Shown here: piece by piece, positions 11,373-24,700 of the stretch
Layout of the letters: each line of letters opens with the position of its first letter
How positions within the stretch are numbered: position 1 is the stretch's first letter
Notes under the pieces: model-generated
Seen by the model: only the letters and a program-made list of their open reading frames with translations
Told to the model about the DNA's origin: nothing
Databases searched by the model: none
Made by a program: the position numbers and the translations under genes
Source: Glossina fuscipes
Lineage: Eukaryota; Arthropoda; Insecta; Diptera; Glossinidae
Direction of reading: 5' to 3'
Assembly: GCF_014805625.2 (NCBI RefSeq)
Contig: NW_023998458.1
Location: forward strand, 2,810,174 to 2,874,173
DNA length: 64,000 bases

Positions 11373-12724
11373 GTAAAAACTAACAAAAAAAAGGAAAATA
11401 AAAAAAAAATTGAAAAATACTATAAAAATTTAAAAAAAAATATGTAAATAATGCAACAAAAAAAATTTTACCCTCGCCTAAGGATTTGAAATCCAACGAC
11501 AAAACAAAAAAAAAATTAAATTTTTCCTATTCTCGCGAAACTAATGGGGAAGCTGTGCTGTTGCAATGATTGATGCGGTTGCCGTTTCATTTTACTGTAC
11601 AAGAATTGCCAAGCTGCGTACGCCTTTTAATGGCGTTTTTTCCGAGTTGTCGCCTTGACCAAGGTACTAATATTGCTGATACTTGGCATTTTAATGGGTA
11701 TTTTATTGTTACTAGTGTCATCTGTAGAAAATTCTCTATCCAAATACACCTTACGTACTTGCAATTCAGTACTATAACTCATTGTTGCAATACGTTAACC
11801 CCTAAGTACGTCAAATTGCACATCAGGCATTAAAATTTTACTGGGGTCGATTACGTTCGCAGCAAATTGGGTATATCTACACGTGGCCGTTTTTGTCTCT
11901 GTCAATTTTTTGCAATCCGTTGATCGCTTACAGAATTGCTAAAAAAAACAACAAGAAGTAGAAATCGCACTCCATGTTCTATTGAAGCACCCTCACAGTA
12001 TTGTCGAGGGCGACCAACCGGCGTATGAGACATTAAATTTATGGGATTTTAGCGATGCGGTGTACTTTCTGCCTTCCTTGAGGCGTAGACTTTGAAGTAA
12101 AAATAACAGCATGACATTAGAAAATATAATGCCAGACAAATTGGGAACCAGCCTGAAATTATTATAGGAAAAAGTTAAACTTTAAATTTTGTATAAGAAG
12201 AAGATTTCAGAATTTATAGATGATGCAAATGCCACCAGGTTTTCAATGGGTTGAGTCTATTTTATACATTTTACATTTATTATTCTGGTTAATTTAAAAT
12301 TATTCTATGTTCTTAATCTTCTAGACATTGTGCAAATAACACTTAGTTGAATTTTCTTATTATGTTTTATAAAATTTTTCACTTAAGTTATATGAAAAAA
12401 GCAATGTATTTTAAATTGATTTGATCCTCGCATCTTAAATGTAATGGATGAAGATACGCGTTTCTTACAAATTTAAATTATATACAAGCGACTACGGTTT
12501 GTCTTTATTGATACTAAGAATTTTATTGGTTACCGATTTAATGTAACTCTTACTTCGTGCTATAAATTAACGGTATTTATGTCAAACGTAAATGTTACGT
12601 AACTTGACTAACTGACTGACTGAGTGTATAATTGTTTAAAGAAAAGCACGCGCGCGTTACCTTAATCTTAAATTTTAAAAACTCCCTCTACATCGTTGCG
12701 ATGCAGTTACCTATCGCTCACTAT
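11373..12724. other. Region between gene ends, includes 3' UTR of the LRR gene
   Basis: The part next to 12724 should be the 3' UTR of the minus-strand LRR gene. An A-rich stretch lies at 11373-11520. The frame at 11570-11833 (+) is not recognisable as a protein. No gene is seen. Confidence 0.45.
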
Positions 12725-15700
12725 TTATCTGTAGGCTTTATCGTCGGAATATATGATATATGGCTGATTATTGGACAAACTTGAACTAGTTTGCTGATGC
12801 TGAGGAGATGATCCTCCAAAGTACGACATTCTAGATGAATAGGTGGCTTGTTGTTGCTGCTGCTGTTGTTGCTGGTGTTGCTGTTGTTGCTGGTGTTGTT
12901 GCTGCTGCTGCTGTAGTTGTTGGTGTTGTTGCTGTTGCACTTGTCGTGCTGATAGGCTTTGAGTGGACTGATGTATGGACGGCGGTTTATGCGGTAATGT
13001 AGCGTAATTTTGAGCATAAGGAGGTACGGCGTAAAGGGCAGCGGCAGCCGCTGCTGCTGCTGCGGGTGTACTTTTATAACTTATCGGCACACTGCCGGGT
13101 CCCATAGGTAACGGCGGTATTCCAATCATAGCAGGTCCATTATGATATTCAATTGTACTCATCCGCAGACGTACAATGCAGATGATAATAATCAAAATGG
13201 CTATAAAAGCTACAACGCCACCTACAATGCCAATAATTAATGTGTCATCATTGGTCATGATGGGCGGTTTAGCTTTGGTTTTGATTTTCATATGAGGTAT
13301 TTGCGTGGGTTCCATACTCCATATAATCATCGGCGGCTCTTCTGTTGTTGTTGTTATTGCCGGACGTGTTATCAAACGTGAAGATGATTTTAATACAGTG
13401 GTACGACTTGTAGTTGAAGTCATTTTTCGTGGGTCGCAAGTAAGCTCGTCGTCACCGATTTCTATCAGTTTTTTTCCTGCTAAATATGACGGAGACTGAC
13501 AGACTATTGCGGGCATATGCGACGTTGGTAACCATCGTCGTAAAGCTCGAGCATTGCAATCGCAGTTAATAGGATTCGAGGCGAGACCCATCAATTTCAA
13601 ATTTGTACGTCGATCTTCTAATGCGTTCAGAAACTGTGGCAACAAAACAGACACTTTTGAACCTTCTATATCTAGGGTAAGGTGACTGGACCGTGGTACT
13701 GGAAATAGCAGAGCGGGTGGTAATGACGTCAAGGAGGTATTTTGTAATTTTATGATCAAATCACTGCTTTTCAGGCCCGCCAATGTACTTGAGGAAATAC
13801 TTTTCACTCGCTCCCCACGAATACCAATTGATTTAAGACGCGGATGCTTGGACGGTTGAATTTGTTCGGTGCCTATCGCCGAATCTTTAACTTCGATATC
13901 GAAATATTCCAAACCGGGCAGTAAACCTAAAATGCCTTGTAAATCCAAGTAGCCCAATAGAGGAAGATTGTAAGCTTCCAATCGGGCCAAGTTCGGCATA
14001 TGACGAAAAGCGTTTTTCTCGATTCGATTACATTTAGGTAAGTCTTTTAACTTCAAGGTTTTCAACATTTCGAGGTGCTGGAAATTGCCCTGAGCTATAA
14101 CATCGAAACTGTTATTCGATAAATCCAAGTGATGTAAAACTTGTAATTTCGGCCAAGCTGCAGTTAAGTCGGATAAATTTTCTAATTGATTACCGGATAA
14201 ATCTAATGTTTCGAGCAACGTTGTGCGCTGAAAGATTTCAGCTTCTATGGATTTTAATCTGTTATGCGACAGGTTCAAGTATTGCAGGAACGGCGTTTCT
14301 AAAGGTTCCAAATGCTCTATACCCGTAGCAGCCAAATTCAATTCTCTTACAGTTTTGGGTTCATTTAGAATATTGCTGACCGCTTCTTCCGAAAGAGGAT
14401 TATAAGATAAATCTAAATTTTTTATATTTACCATCATACTGTCATCAGCGGGTATAAGCTTAATCTTATTATGACTTAATTTAACCGATGAAATGAAAAA
14501 GTACTGGCGTTGCAAAGCTTTGAGCGGTGCGTATTCGAATTCATTGCCAGCCAAATTGATATTCTCGAGCATTTGCAATTTCGAGCGTTCAAAAACCGTA
14601 TCGGAAAGTTCGTTTAATAAATTATGTTCGAGATTCAATAGCTCGAGTCTTACTAATCCCTCAAAGGTACGTTCGCCAATACGATCAAGGCTGTTGTGAG
14701 ATAAGTCCAATACTTGCAATTGTGTAGAATTGTGAAAAGCCATTTCACTTAACATATCCAGTTGATTGTGGGCTACCATTAGCACTCTTAAGCGAGGTAA
14801 GCGGGCAAAATCCAATTCTTCAATGGTTTTCAATTGATTATAGGACAAATCGATTTGCTCTAAATACTGTAACGATGATATTAACTCAGCCGGGAAAAAA
14901 CTGAATTTGTTATGGGCGGCCAAAATGATTCGCAAACGAGGATGTATACGGAATGAGGAGGGAAATAAGTAACTGAGATGATTCAATGATATATCAAGTT
15001 CCTCCATGCCGGTACCGGTATTAAAGAATTCACCCTTGAAAGCTGATAATTGATTTCCCCGTAAATTCAGTCTTTTCAAATGCATGACATTTACAAATGC
15101 TCCCGGTCTTATCGACGTAATTTGATTATGTGACAAATCGATGGTACTGATGTTCCATAGGTCTACAAAACTCCCATCATTAATTTCTTGCAAATTATTC
15201 TTGTTCAAGTAGACATGTTTTAAGTCTTGTAAGGCGGCAAATAAATCACCAGATAATTGCTTGAGAGCACAATGACTCAAGTCCACAATTTGTAATCGCA
15301 ATAGAGGTTTAATTAGCGAAGCAGATATCGGGGACAAATGATGATTACCGCTTAAGTTTAGATATTGAAGATTTTCCAAGCCTTCAAATATATTACGGGG
15401 TAATTCCGCTAAAGTGTTTCTGCTTAAATCCAAACTACGCAATTCTGACAGTGATAAGGGTGTATTTCCCAAGGCCGTTAAACGATTTTGTCCTAATTTC
15501 AATTCATTCAAGGATGTCTCCAAACCCATAAATATATCCGCGCTTAATGTAGCCAAAGAATTGCCAGACAAATCCAAAGAATGTAAATTGTTGAACATGT
15601 GAAAACTACCCGCTGGTAATTCCCGTATAACATTGCGGGATAAAGTTAATGTAGTTATATCCGAGGCTTGTATTGAACCGAGAATTTCCGATGATAAGGC

Positions 15701-18700
15701 GGCCACGCGATTAAAGTCCAAATGCAATGAATTCAAATGCGTTAAACGTCCCAATGCACTGCCCGGTAACAACAAGATATTATTATCACGTATAATTAAC
15801 GTTTGTAGATTTTGTAAACCCTCCAAGGCGTCATCTTCGATCTGAAATTGAAATTTTATGATTATCCCCTTTTTAAACTCAATCGAGATCATTTTAGTGC
15901 GATTACCGTTCTCAGTGAATTTAGACTCAAATCCAAATATCTTAAGGCTGTCAGATCTCGGAATGTTCCTGGTGGAATTGTCGTAATACCATTACGACTT
16001 AAATCTAATATTTCTAACGAACGCACCACTTCCAAATGACTGTAATCCAAACGCTAAAATAATCATATTAATATCAATTATTTGCTTAAACATTTTAATT
16101 ATGGTTAAGATGACCTTACTTGCAACATATTCGATGATAAATTCAATGCTTTCAAATTGCTGATGGCATTCAAAGAAACGATTGGAAATTTCGGGATGAA
16201 ATTCTCAGATAAATCCAATTTTTGTAAAGTCGGTAAATTTTCGAAAACATCGCTATTTAAATTTGTGATCCGATTACCGGCCAACTTGATTTCCTTGATT
16301 TTACGCAAACCTTTGAATGCTAAACCTTCGATATTTTTAATATCGTTATAGCGTAAATCGATAATTTCCAGCTGCGGCTGAGCAATAAAAGACTCATATC
16401 GTAAGATTGCTAAAAAGAGATAAAAATTCTTTATTTTTTCAAAAAAAATTGAAGCCATTTTCTTACTTATATAGTTATGTCGTAGGGAAAGATGCCTTAG
16501 TGCTGAAGGTCCATTTAAAGAGTGAGACGGGACCACGGTAAGACTATTACGATCCACATAAAATTCCTGCAAATGAGAAAATTTTTCTTTTATTAATTTA
16601 AATTAAACTTTTCATTTAGTTGGTGGAATGAGATATGTCTTTCCCCCCCTATCTTAGTGACAAGAGAATTCTAGGCTTTCTATGCTAAAAATGATAATAC
16701 TAAATTACTTTAACTTAACCTCAAATTTAATATTTTCATTTTTGTTCACTGCAAGAAATCGTGACATATGATTTTTCTATTTACGCAACTACACGCAACT
16801 ACATGCAACTACACGCAAAGACGCGCACGGTGTAGGGTGACAAGTACACTAATTTAATAGCATTAAATTAGAGAAATCAATGCACAGAACAGAATAATTT
16901 AATATAAATATCTTTTTATTAGAGCTTTGTCTTCACGTCTACTGTCTTTTCGCTTTCCCAACAGGAGAGGAGAGACGTAGATTCTTCATCAGTATCAAAT
17001 TTTGAAACGATCTAAGCATGTCCGTCCATCCATCTGGACGAAGGTAAACATTTTGTTGCTCGTAAAAATGAAAAATTTCAAATTTGGCAAAACCTTTGGA
17101 AACTCTTGCACGTGGAATGATATTGAAAGCGGACCAAATCGATTAAAGAACACCCCTATAGCACAACATAAATCGAGAACTTCTCTATCTTATCTATGCT
17201 ACAGCATCTATATAAAAATGGAAAACTTTTCCATTTCACGTCCATCTGAAAATGTAAATATCGAAATTTAATTTTTTCCGACTATTTATACGCTACACTA
17301 CTTGTGGTACAATTATATATAAAGTTTGTGTGGCTGTATGCAACACTCACAAGGACTTGAGATTGACCCACCTTTCATTATATCGATCGGAATCATTTTC
17401 TAAATCCGTCTAAATCTTATCTATCCGTCTGTCCGCCTTGTTTCCTTTTTTTCAATCTACAAGTCGCAAGTTTTGAGATATTTTGATGAAATTTAATACG
17501 CTGACGTCTTTTGGCCCAAGGATGAAAGCTATTGAAAATGATTTAGATCGGACCATTTTTTCGGCAACTTGCATTAGAAATAAATTGCAATTTTCAAAAT
17601 TTTTTGGCAAACCACGTTGTACAATAACCTTGCGATATTCCAAATTGGCACATATCCTCCTGAATTTGAGCGAAGTACGTATATTTTTTGGATACCACCG
17701 CTTATAAGGACTCTCGGGAAGTGTAAACTCTTTTATGCCAAAAAAGCCTAATTGTTGATATTCTATAATTAAAATTTGTTCGTGATTGTCATTTGGCATA
17801 AAAATTAAGTGGACAAATTTTAAACAACATTTGCCTGGCACTTTATGATGAAAACTGGTCTAGAGCAGAAATTTAGCAAGAAAATTCTCAGTATGGAATT
17901 TGTATAACAATGGGCTCTTTTTTAGATCCTAAAAGATATAAGAAGGGTTACCGTGATAAGCAAGCCTTTATATGGAGCAAAAGGAAAGTGAAAAATAATA
18001 AAATTTTTGGGAAGCATATTAAATTTACTAAATTTGGACAACGTTGTGTGGGGGGCTTTGATTGCAAGTACGACGTTCCATGAAAATAATTTCTAATTTT
18101 CAGGCTGAGAATGATGGGTGTAGAAAATTGAACCCCACAGTTGAATGTAATTTTCTTAGTTTGTTCTTTTTTTTTTTATATACAGATGAGTACCGAAGGC
18201 CCAATATGGTTTTCCTCTAGCCGACCCTAGTTCTACCACGACAGGCACAGGCTATTTATATCAACAAAGAAAGCAAGGCTAACTCTGGTCTGTTGTGTTT
18301 TCTTACACGCTAACATTTCTATTTAGTTCGAAAATCGTTTTCATTTGATAAACCTGCCCGCCGGTGCATGTCAGTTAAGTGCCCATTAGAGCTGTTTAAA
18401 TGTTTACACTTTTATAAATTAATTTCGAATCAAAAATTATGCCATATTTTTATGGCACAAAAGCTTGAAATATCTAAACAGAAAACAGAAAAAAAAGAAA
18501 CAAAGACCAAAAAAATAATTCTGTTATGGTATTTTAATGTACAAATTTATATTAAATGGTGTTAGTTAACTCAATACGATACCGTGTAAAGAAAATATTT
18601 TACTTAAGATTACGAGTAAAAATTCCAATAAATTAAAAACAGACAAGCAAACACACTAACAACAAATACAACGAAATGCCTTAAAACAACATTTTTTCAA

Positions 18701-18716
18701 ACCATAACTCAATGAA

Positions 18717-18755
<39 letters not shown>

Positions 18756-21700
18756 AGAGAAAAATAAATCCTTAGGCTGAGGTGAATTTTCGATGCTCTT
18801 TAGCTATATAAATACATCTCTGGTTTCATTATGTCAGGTTATTAAAATTCCTTTTCATATATACTTTAAATGGCCTTCCTTTTTCCTATGCGTTTATAAG
18901 GTTAAACCGGGCAAGTCGACATCAAATAATTGTTCGAAAGTGGTCTTATCTGAAATATCTCCAACTGCCTTCGTTCTTGAATCGAAACCTATCATCCTTC
19001 AAATTTCATCGAAATGTCTCAAAATTAGACCATATGTGATAATCGTTACTTAGTAGACTTGCGTTCATTTTTAATACCTTGAGCCTAAAATTTTGTATAT
19101 TTGTATGTCATCTTTGCTGCTTGCTTCCAATTGATATTCTTTGCTGCAATGTCATAGTATAAGACTTAGACAAGAGGTCACCTATTTGCATTTTATGCTT
19201 TAAAATGTTCTAAGAAACTGTTTACGTTGAAATTTGCGTTTTTCTCTTTAACCTCAAAAGTGTACTGAACGACTAAAAGTCAGAGGCGCAATTAAACGGG
19301 CTCAGGCACTAGTGTTCTTATTAAAAATATACATAAAACTGTTTGAATTTTTGAAATATATATTTGGATAAGAAGGATGTCACGCCACTACTGATAAAGG
19401 AAAAAGGTTACTATGAAAAATTCAAACCGTGAAAGTGCTTTGCAAAATAACCAAGACTTTTTCAAAATTTTACATTCCAATGGCGCCAGCCGTTGACGCC
19501 TGCCTGATTTGCCTTACAGACGCTCTGTCAAATGAACTGACGCGTAATGAATCTTTAATATCTGCCATTTATCTAGTATTTATTTTCAATGTGAGAATCA
19601 GGGTAGTCTTCAGTCTGCGTGCAAGCATGTCCAAAACTAGAGCTTACAATTTAAAGGAGATTTCGATTTAAATATATTTCTCAAGGTATTGATTAGCCTG
19701 CAGCATTTCGCTTAATGCAGTTATTCATAGAATCGCCTTTTAAAAGACGATGTTATACAGGTACTGGTTGAGCCAATGGTCCGACCTGAACTATTTTCAA
19801 TAGCATTCGTCTTTGAGTCAAAATCAAATTCCATCAAAATATCTTAAAAATTGTAGGTTAAACGCAAGAAAACAATGTAGACAGACGGACAGACAAGTTT
19901 AGATCATAAGGTGATCTAAGAAAAGGTGGGTATATCTTAAGTCCTTGCGGGTGTTGTGGTTGGCTATATATCTGCACAAACTTAAATCCTTATATCAAAA
20001 CATGGTGCAGGTTATAAAAATGATAGAGACTTACTTTTCACAATCAACCGATAGGTCCGCAATCAGAAAAATACACACATTTCATGTGTTGTGCTGCTGG
20101 AGGACAAAAATAAACTTCTTACGTATTTTTAAATTTTGGCAAACAAGAGTCTGCTTGGAATTTGTTATCATAAACTAAAGTCCTGTGATGTGACAATTTT
20201 CTGTCTTTTTCTATTTTTATTATTACTATGGGAAAAAACCTCTATACGCGTACGCATGATAATAGAACAAGAACAGAAGGCTTATAGGTAGAGAAATGGC
20301 GGAGGACAAGTGAGCATGAGAATGGTTAATGATAGGACGGGAATTGTCAACATATTTTCATCTCAAAGATAGTCTCCTTCTCCTTTCTAGCTCAACCAAA
20401 GAAAACCTGAACCGAATCAATATCTAAATCAAATTCGAAAACTTTTACAAAATTTATAGAATCTATCTGCGTTACATTCAAAACGACAAATTCATTATAC
20501 TCGCATACTTTAATGGCAGCATAAAAATTACGATCTGATAGCAAATACGCAATATTTATATTTTTTTTGAAGCTTTTACCGAACGAAGCACTGTAATGAA
20601 GTTGTGGAAAGGGAAGGGTTTACATCGCTTATTAAGGCATAACTTCAATAATTTTTAAGTGGTTGTTATGATTGGCGGCGGCGGTGACGGTGTAAATCTC
20701 TTGCAAATGAGATTTCAAATGTTAAAAAATATAAGTAAATAAATAAACAAAAAAAGAATGAACAACAATAACAAAACCAGTTAGACTTGTGGTAACATCT
20801 TTGGCAAATGTACGCTAACCAACAATTTGATATTTGAATATATATTTTTTTTCAAACATTGCTGAGTAAATTGTTTATAATAAAAATAACCTTTAATTGA
20901 AACGTGTGCTGGTAGACTAAAATATTTTGCTTTAATTTTTTATTATACTAACCTTCAAATCGACGCAACCTTTTAGTAAACCTTCTTCGATCGATTTGAT
21001 TTTATTGGCCGATAAATCTAAAGTTTTTAAATTTTTCAACGGATGAAGTTCTGCTGAGGAAAATATTGGATTTAAGCTATCGCCTAAAAGATTGTTAGAT
21101 AAACGCAAAACGGTTAGACTTTCTTTAAGGCCGACAAACGATTTTTCTGGCAAGCGTCTTATCAGGTTATACGATAAATCCAGCTCCTCCATCGGCAACT
21201 TTAAAGTACCAAAATGCTGTTATGTGAAAGAAATAGAGAAAATATATATATTATACTTTTATACTATATATATATATATTTTTGCATGAAATACTGCCGC
21301 CCACATTTCGCTTGTAATAATATAATAATGAATTTTTTTTTTAATTTTGATTTAAGATAAGAAAATATTTTCGCTTTCTTCTTCAAAAATTATTGCTTTG
21401 TGTTACGGTTTTTATATTTTCTTTATAAATATTTTCACTAAGAGTGAAAGTGCTTTTATGCAATGACTAAACACACGTACGTATTAATTAAGTACTTATG
21501 TCACTCATACTTACTCGTAAGCCTAATGAGATTATAGGAATAAATGAGTGAATGAATGGAGGAAAAAATCTGAGAGTGAAAAACTTTTAATACTTTGTCT
21601 TAAGTTATAATTATATAAATAATAAAAAATAATTATAAAATATTATAGTATAAAATACAAAATAATTCTATAAATAACAGGAGGTCAAGATGAAAAGTCT

Positions 21701-24700
21701 ATGCGGATTCGTGAAACAGGCAAGGGCAAGGTCATACCTTAAGAAAATTCAAGCTTAACTCAGACTGTAGGATTTTAAAGCTTCTATTCGTCTTCAATAG
21801 CTGGTCAAGGTAATATTTTTTTCTTTTTTTTTTTTGTAACCATTGATCATATAAATCATGAAATCCTTCAACAAAAAGTGTCAAACTACCATCTAGCATC
21901 CGCATTCATAACATCAATTTCAAACGGGTAAATAACAATCCACATCACGGCCCTGCCCGCCTGAGACCAGGAATAAACCATTACCCTGGGATCGGAGTGA
22001 CTATTTCTCTTGATTATTCAGAGTTTCATAGGCGACAGTTTTTCAAAATTGTTTGATTTAAAATCCCATAATCAATGTTTTCGCTTTGTACGATCCATAG
22101 CTGCGAGCCTTCTACTTTTTGCTAATCAAATGCTATCGCCCTGATAGCTGAAAAATGCCAGCAAATTTAAGATAAGACCTCTTGCTGAGATACTCTATCT
22201 GCGCATTGTTCGAAGATTTATGAAATAGTTCGTAAAATTAAAAGCATTTCTGAGCTGAGCAGAAACATATTGATTATAGAAATTCTTTGCTCTCAAATAA
22301 TTTGGATAAAAGATTCGAATGACTTGTTGCCGAAGATGAGGCTGCACATCTAATACTTTTCATATTCCAGATATTAAAAAAAACGTGCCCGAAAGTCGTT
22401 GAGCTTGTTGCTTCAAAGCAAATGAAGGCGACTTCTCTCGCCCAAAGTGTTAGAAAAAATATTTTATGAGATTCATCCGGAAGTTTTCTTACCAAGACTA
22501 TTTAGTGAAGAGCATAATCAGTGGAAAGCTGACTACGCTACAAACGAAATGAAAGATCCTTTTTCTTGTTGGTGCGTTGGTATCTTGCAAGCACTTCTTA
22601 TCTCTTTTTCCACTTCTTCCGGATCATCTTCGTGATACGCGTGTAGGAGAACATTATCCGGCTGATTGGTCATTTAAAGAAAAACGAAAAGCCTAAAATC
22701 TCGGTACCATCAACATTTCAGATTTTTCCTTCCTCCGACATCAATTAATGGAGCAAAAATGATTCTTTTTTTTTTTTATAAATAGCCGCTAAAAGCGAGT
22801 TTACGGATCCTTCTACCAAGGGCGAGGAAGACGTTGACTTTAAAAAGCGGTTTACATTTTTGAACTTAAAAATTTCATCATTGCCTTTTCGTTTTACCCT
22901 CGTATTGCTTTTCTGTTTCATTAATTAATTAATATGAAATCAGTAAAAGTGATTTTTTTCATATTTTTTGTCATCATAACAATACTCTATTAAAGGTTAT
23001 GCGAAGTGTTCATATACGCGGGAAAATTATGGAAAAATAATTACAAGTTTAGTATAATTACATATTTTATTTATTATAAATATTTGTTCGTTTTTTTTTT
23101 TTTTCTCATTTTGGTTTTTTTATTCATTACTATTATTTATTATAAGCCTACAGGCACGAAAATTCATCATTACTTACCTGCGATGGTAAGACTTGCTGGC
23201 CACTATAACGTTGCGAATAAGAGACTATAGGGGCACCGTATGGTAGTTGAGGAGCTTCACCATGAAATACCACTCGATCACAATCCATTGCCACTGCACC
23301 TAATTGTCCCGTTGTGCTGAATGCCACGACGTTGCATCTATAGAGGAAGAGAAAAAGACAAATTAAAGTAAAGGAAAAAAGTTACACGGAAATAATGCAA
23401 AACAATAATTATTATTCACAAGGTGAAGAGGAAGAAGGAGAAGAAGAAAGATAAAAACAAAGGAAGAAAAAATGAATTTCAAAACCAAATTCGCCTTAAG
23501 TCGAACTTAAGATGCCTTCGTCGACCTACCAGTCTTCCTGCCTATCGTCTTCGACGATAAGGACAATAATAGTCTGATTTGTTCTTTGTCTGATCTGAGT
23601 GCTAGATAACTTTAAGAAATTTTAACTTTCTGGTCTCTTCAAGTTTTCATTTATTAATCACTTTCAATTATCCTTTCTATTTTCAATCCGTGACTTCTTA
23701 GGGAAATTTGCGATCTTTCTTTTTATTCTCTTTAATACAAACTATTTTGAGAAATGGACCTGGTTGGCCAAGCGTGCGCATAGACGACATAAATGTATTG
23801 CGGCCGTTTCATAAAAGTTAGAGCGTAATTTCAGATCAACGTTTGCAAAACTTATTAATGAATATAAAAACCATTTCAGATCGATATCTGAAATATTTCA
23901 AAGGCTTACAATGAAAATGCAAAAAATCTACTCCAAACCTTAACTTCTGATGATTAACAGGCCTCTTGTAGTCTTTCTCGTCCTCTTTTATTCAGTTATG
24001 CTCTAGCTTAACAGATCTTATGAGAAAAAAGGCTTATGTGAACTGAATTTAAGATAGAAAGAGATATGAATGATAATCTTTATGCTAATCTCTATGCGTT
24101 ATTTTCGACACAGTTCTTATTTCTTTCTTCTTATTATTATTATACTTTGCACCACTTGTGATGCAAGGGTACATTAAGTTGCAAGCAGCGTTTTAAGCTT
24201 GTCTGTCCGTCTATCTATCTGTCTGTCCATCTTATTTTCTTTTGTTCACTCTGCAAGCCGCAATTTTCAAGATATTTTGTTTGCAAACTGGGACATCGGC
24301 GAATTTTGGACCAAGGAACGAACGGTATCGAAAATGCTTCTAATTGCACCAGTTTTTCAATAGCTTGCGATAACAAGCAGGGTAGTGTACGGTAATAAAT
24401 AGCGGGGTCACTGTAGTGTTTTATACAGTGTGTAGGCTAACAGACTCTTTTCGTCATTACTTGAAGGAATAGCTATCTTCCTTATCTTCTTCTTCTTCAA
24501 ATTTTTTAACTAATAGTCCAACAAAACTATTTGTCATACAAACTCAATGTGTCAAGGCTGCACTACATAAGCGCATTCTTCGGACGCATTCACATCCAAG
24601 TATGACCGAAAGGTACAATATTTAGTCTTTAATGACAACATAAGATCTTTACAACAATAAAGATCTTTAGCAATGCAAAATTCAATCTTACCGTGTACCT

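Larger units (their letters stand above)
16567..20952 (-). other. Intron 3 of the LRR gene, repeat-rich
   Basis: Intron of 4386 bp between coding exons 3 and 4, with donor AAG|GTTAGT and acceptor TTTGCAG. It contains dispersed repeats of families A and B, listed separately, and a (TG)n tract. The rest is AT-rich, with no exon-like or nested gene sequence seen. By contrast, the three introns between exons 4 and 7 are only 57, 66 and 65 bp. Confidence 0.85.

Noticed and set aside
12721..13017. 98-codon Asn/Ser-rich frame on -
   Set aside because: It is the alternative frame of the CAG-rich end of the LRR gene.
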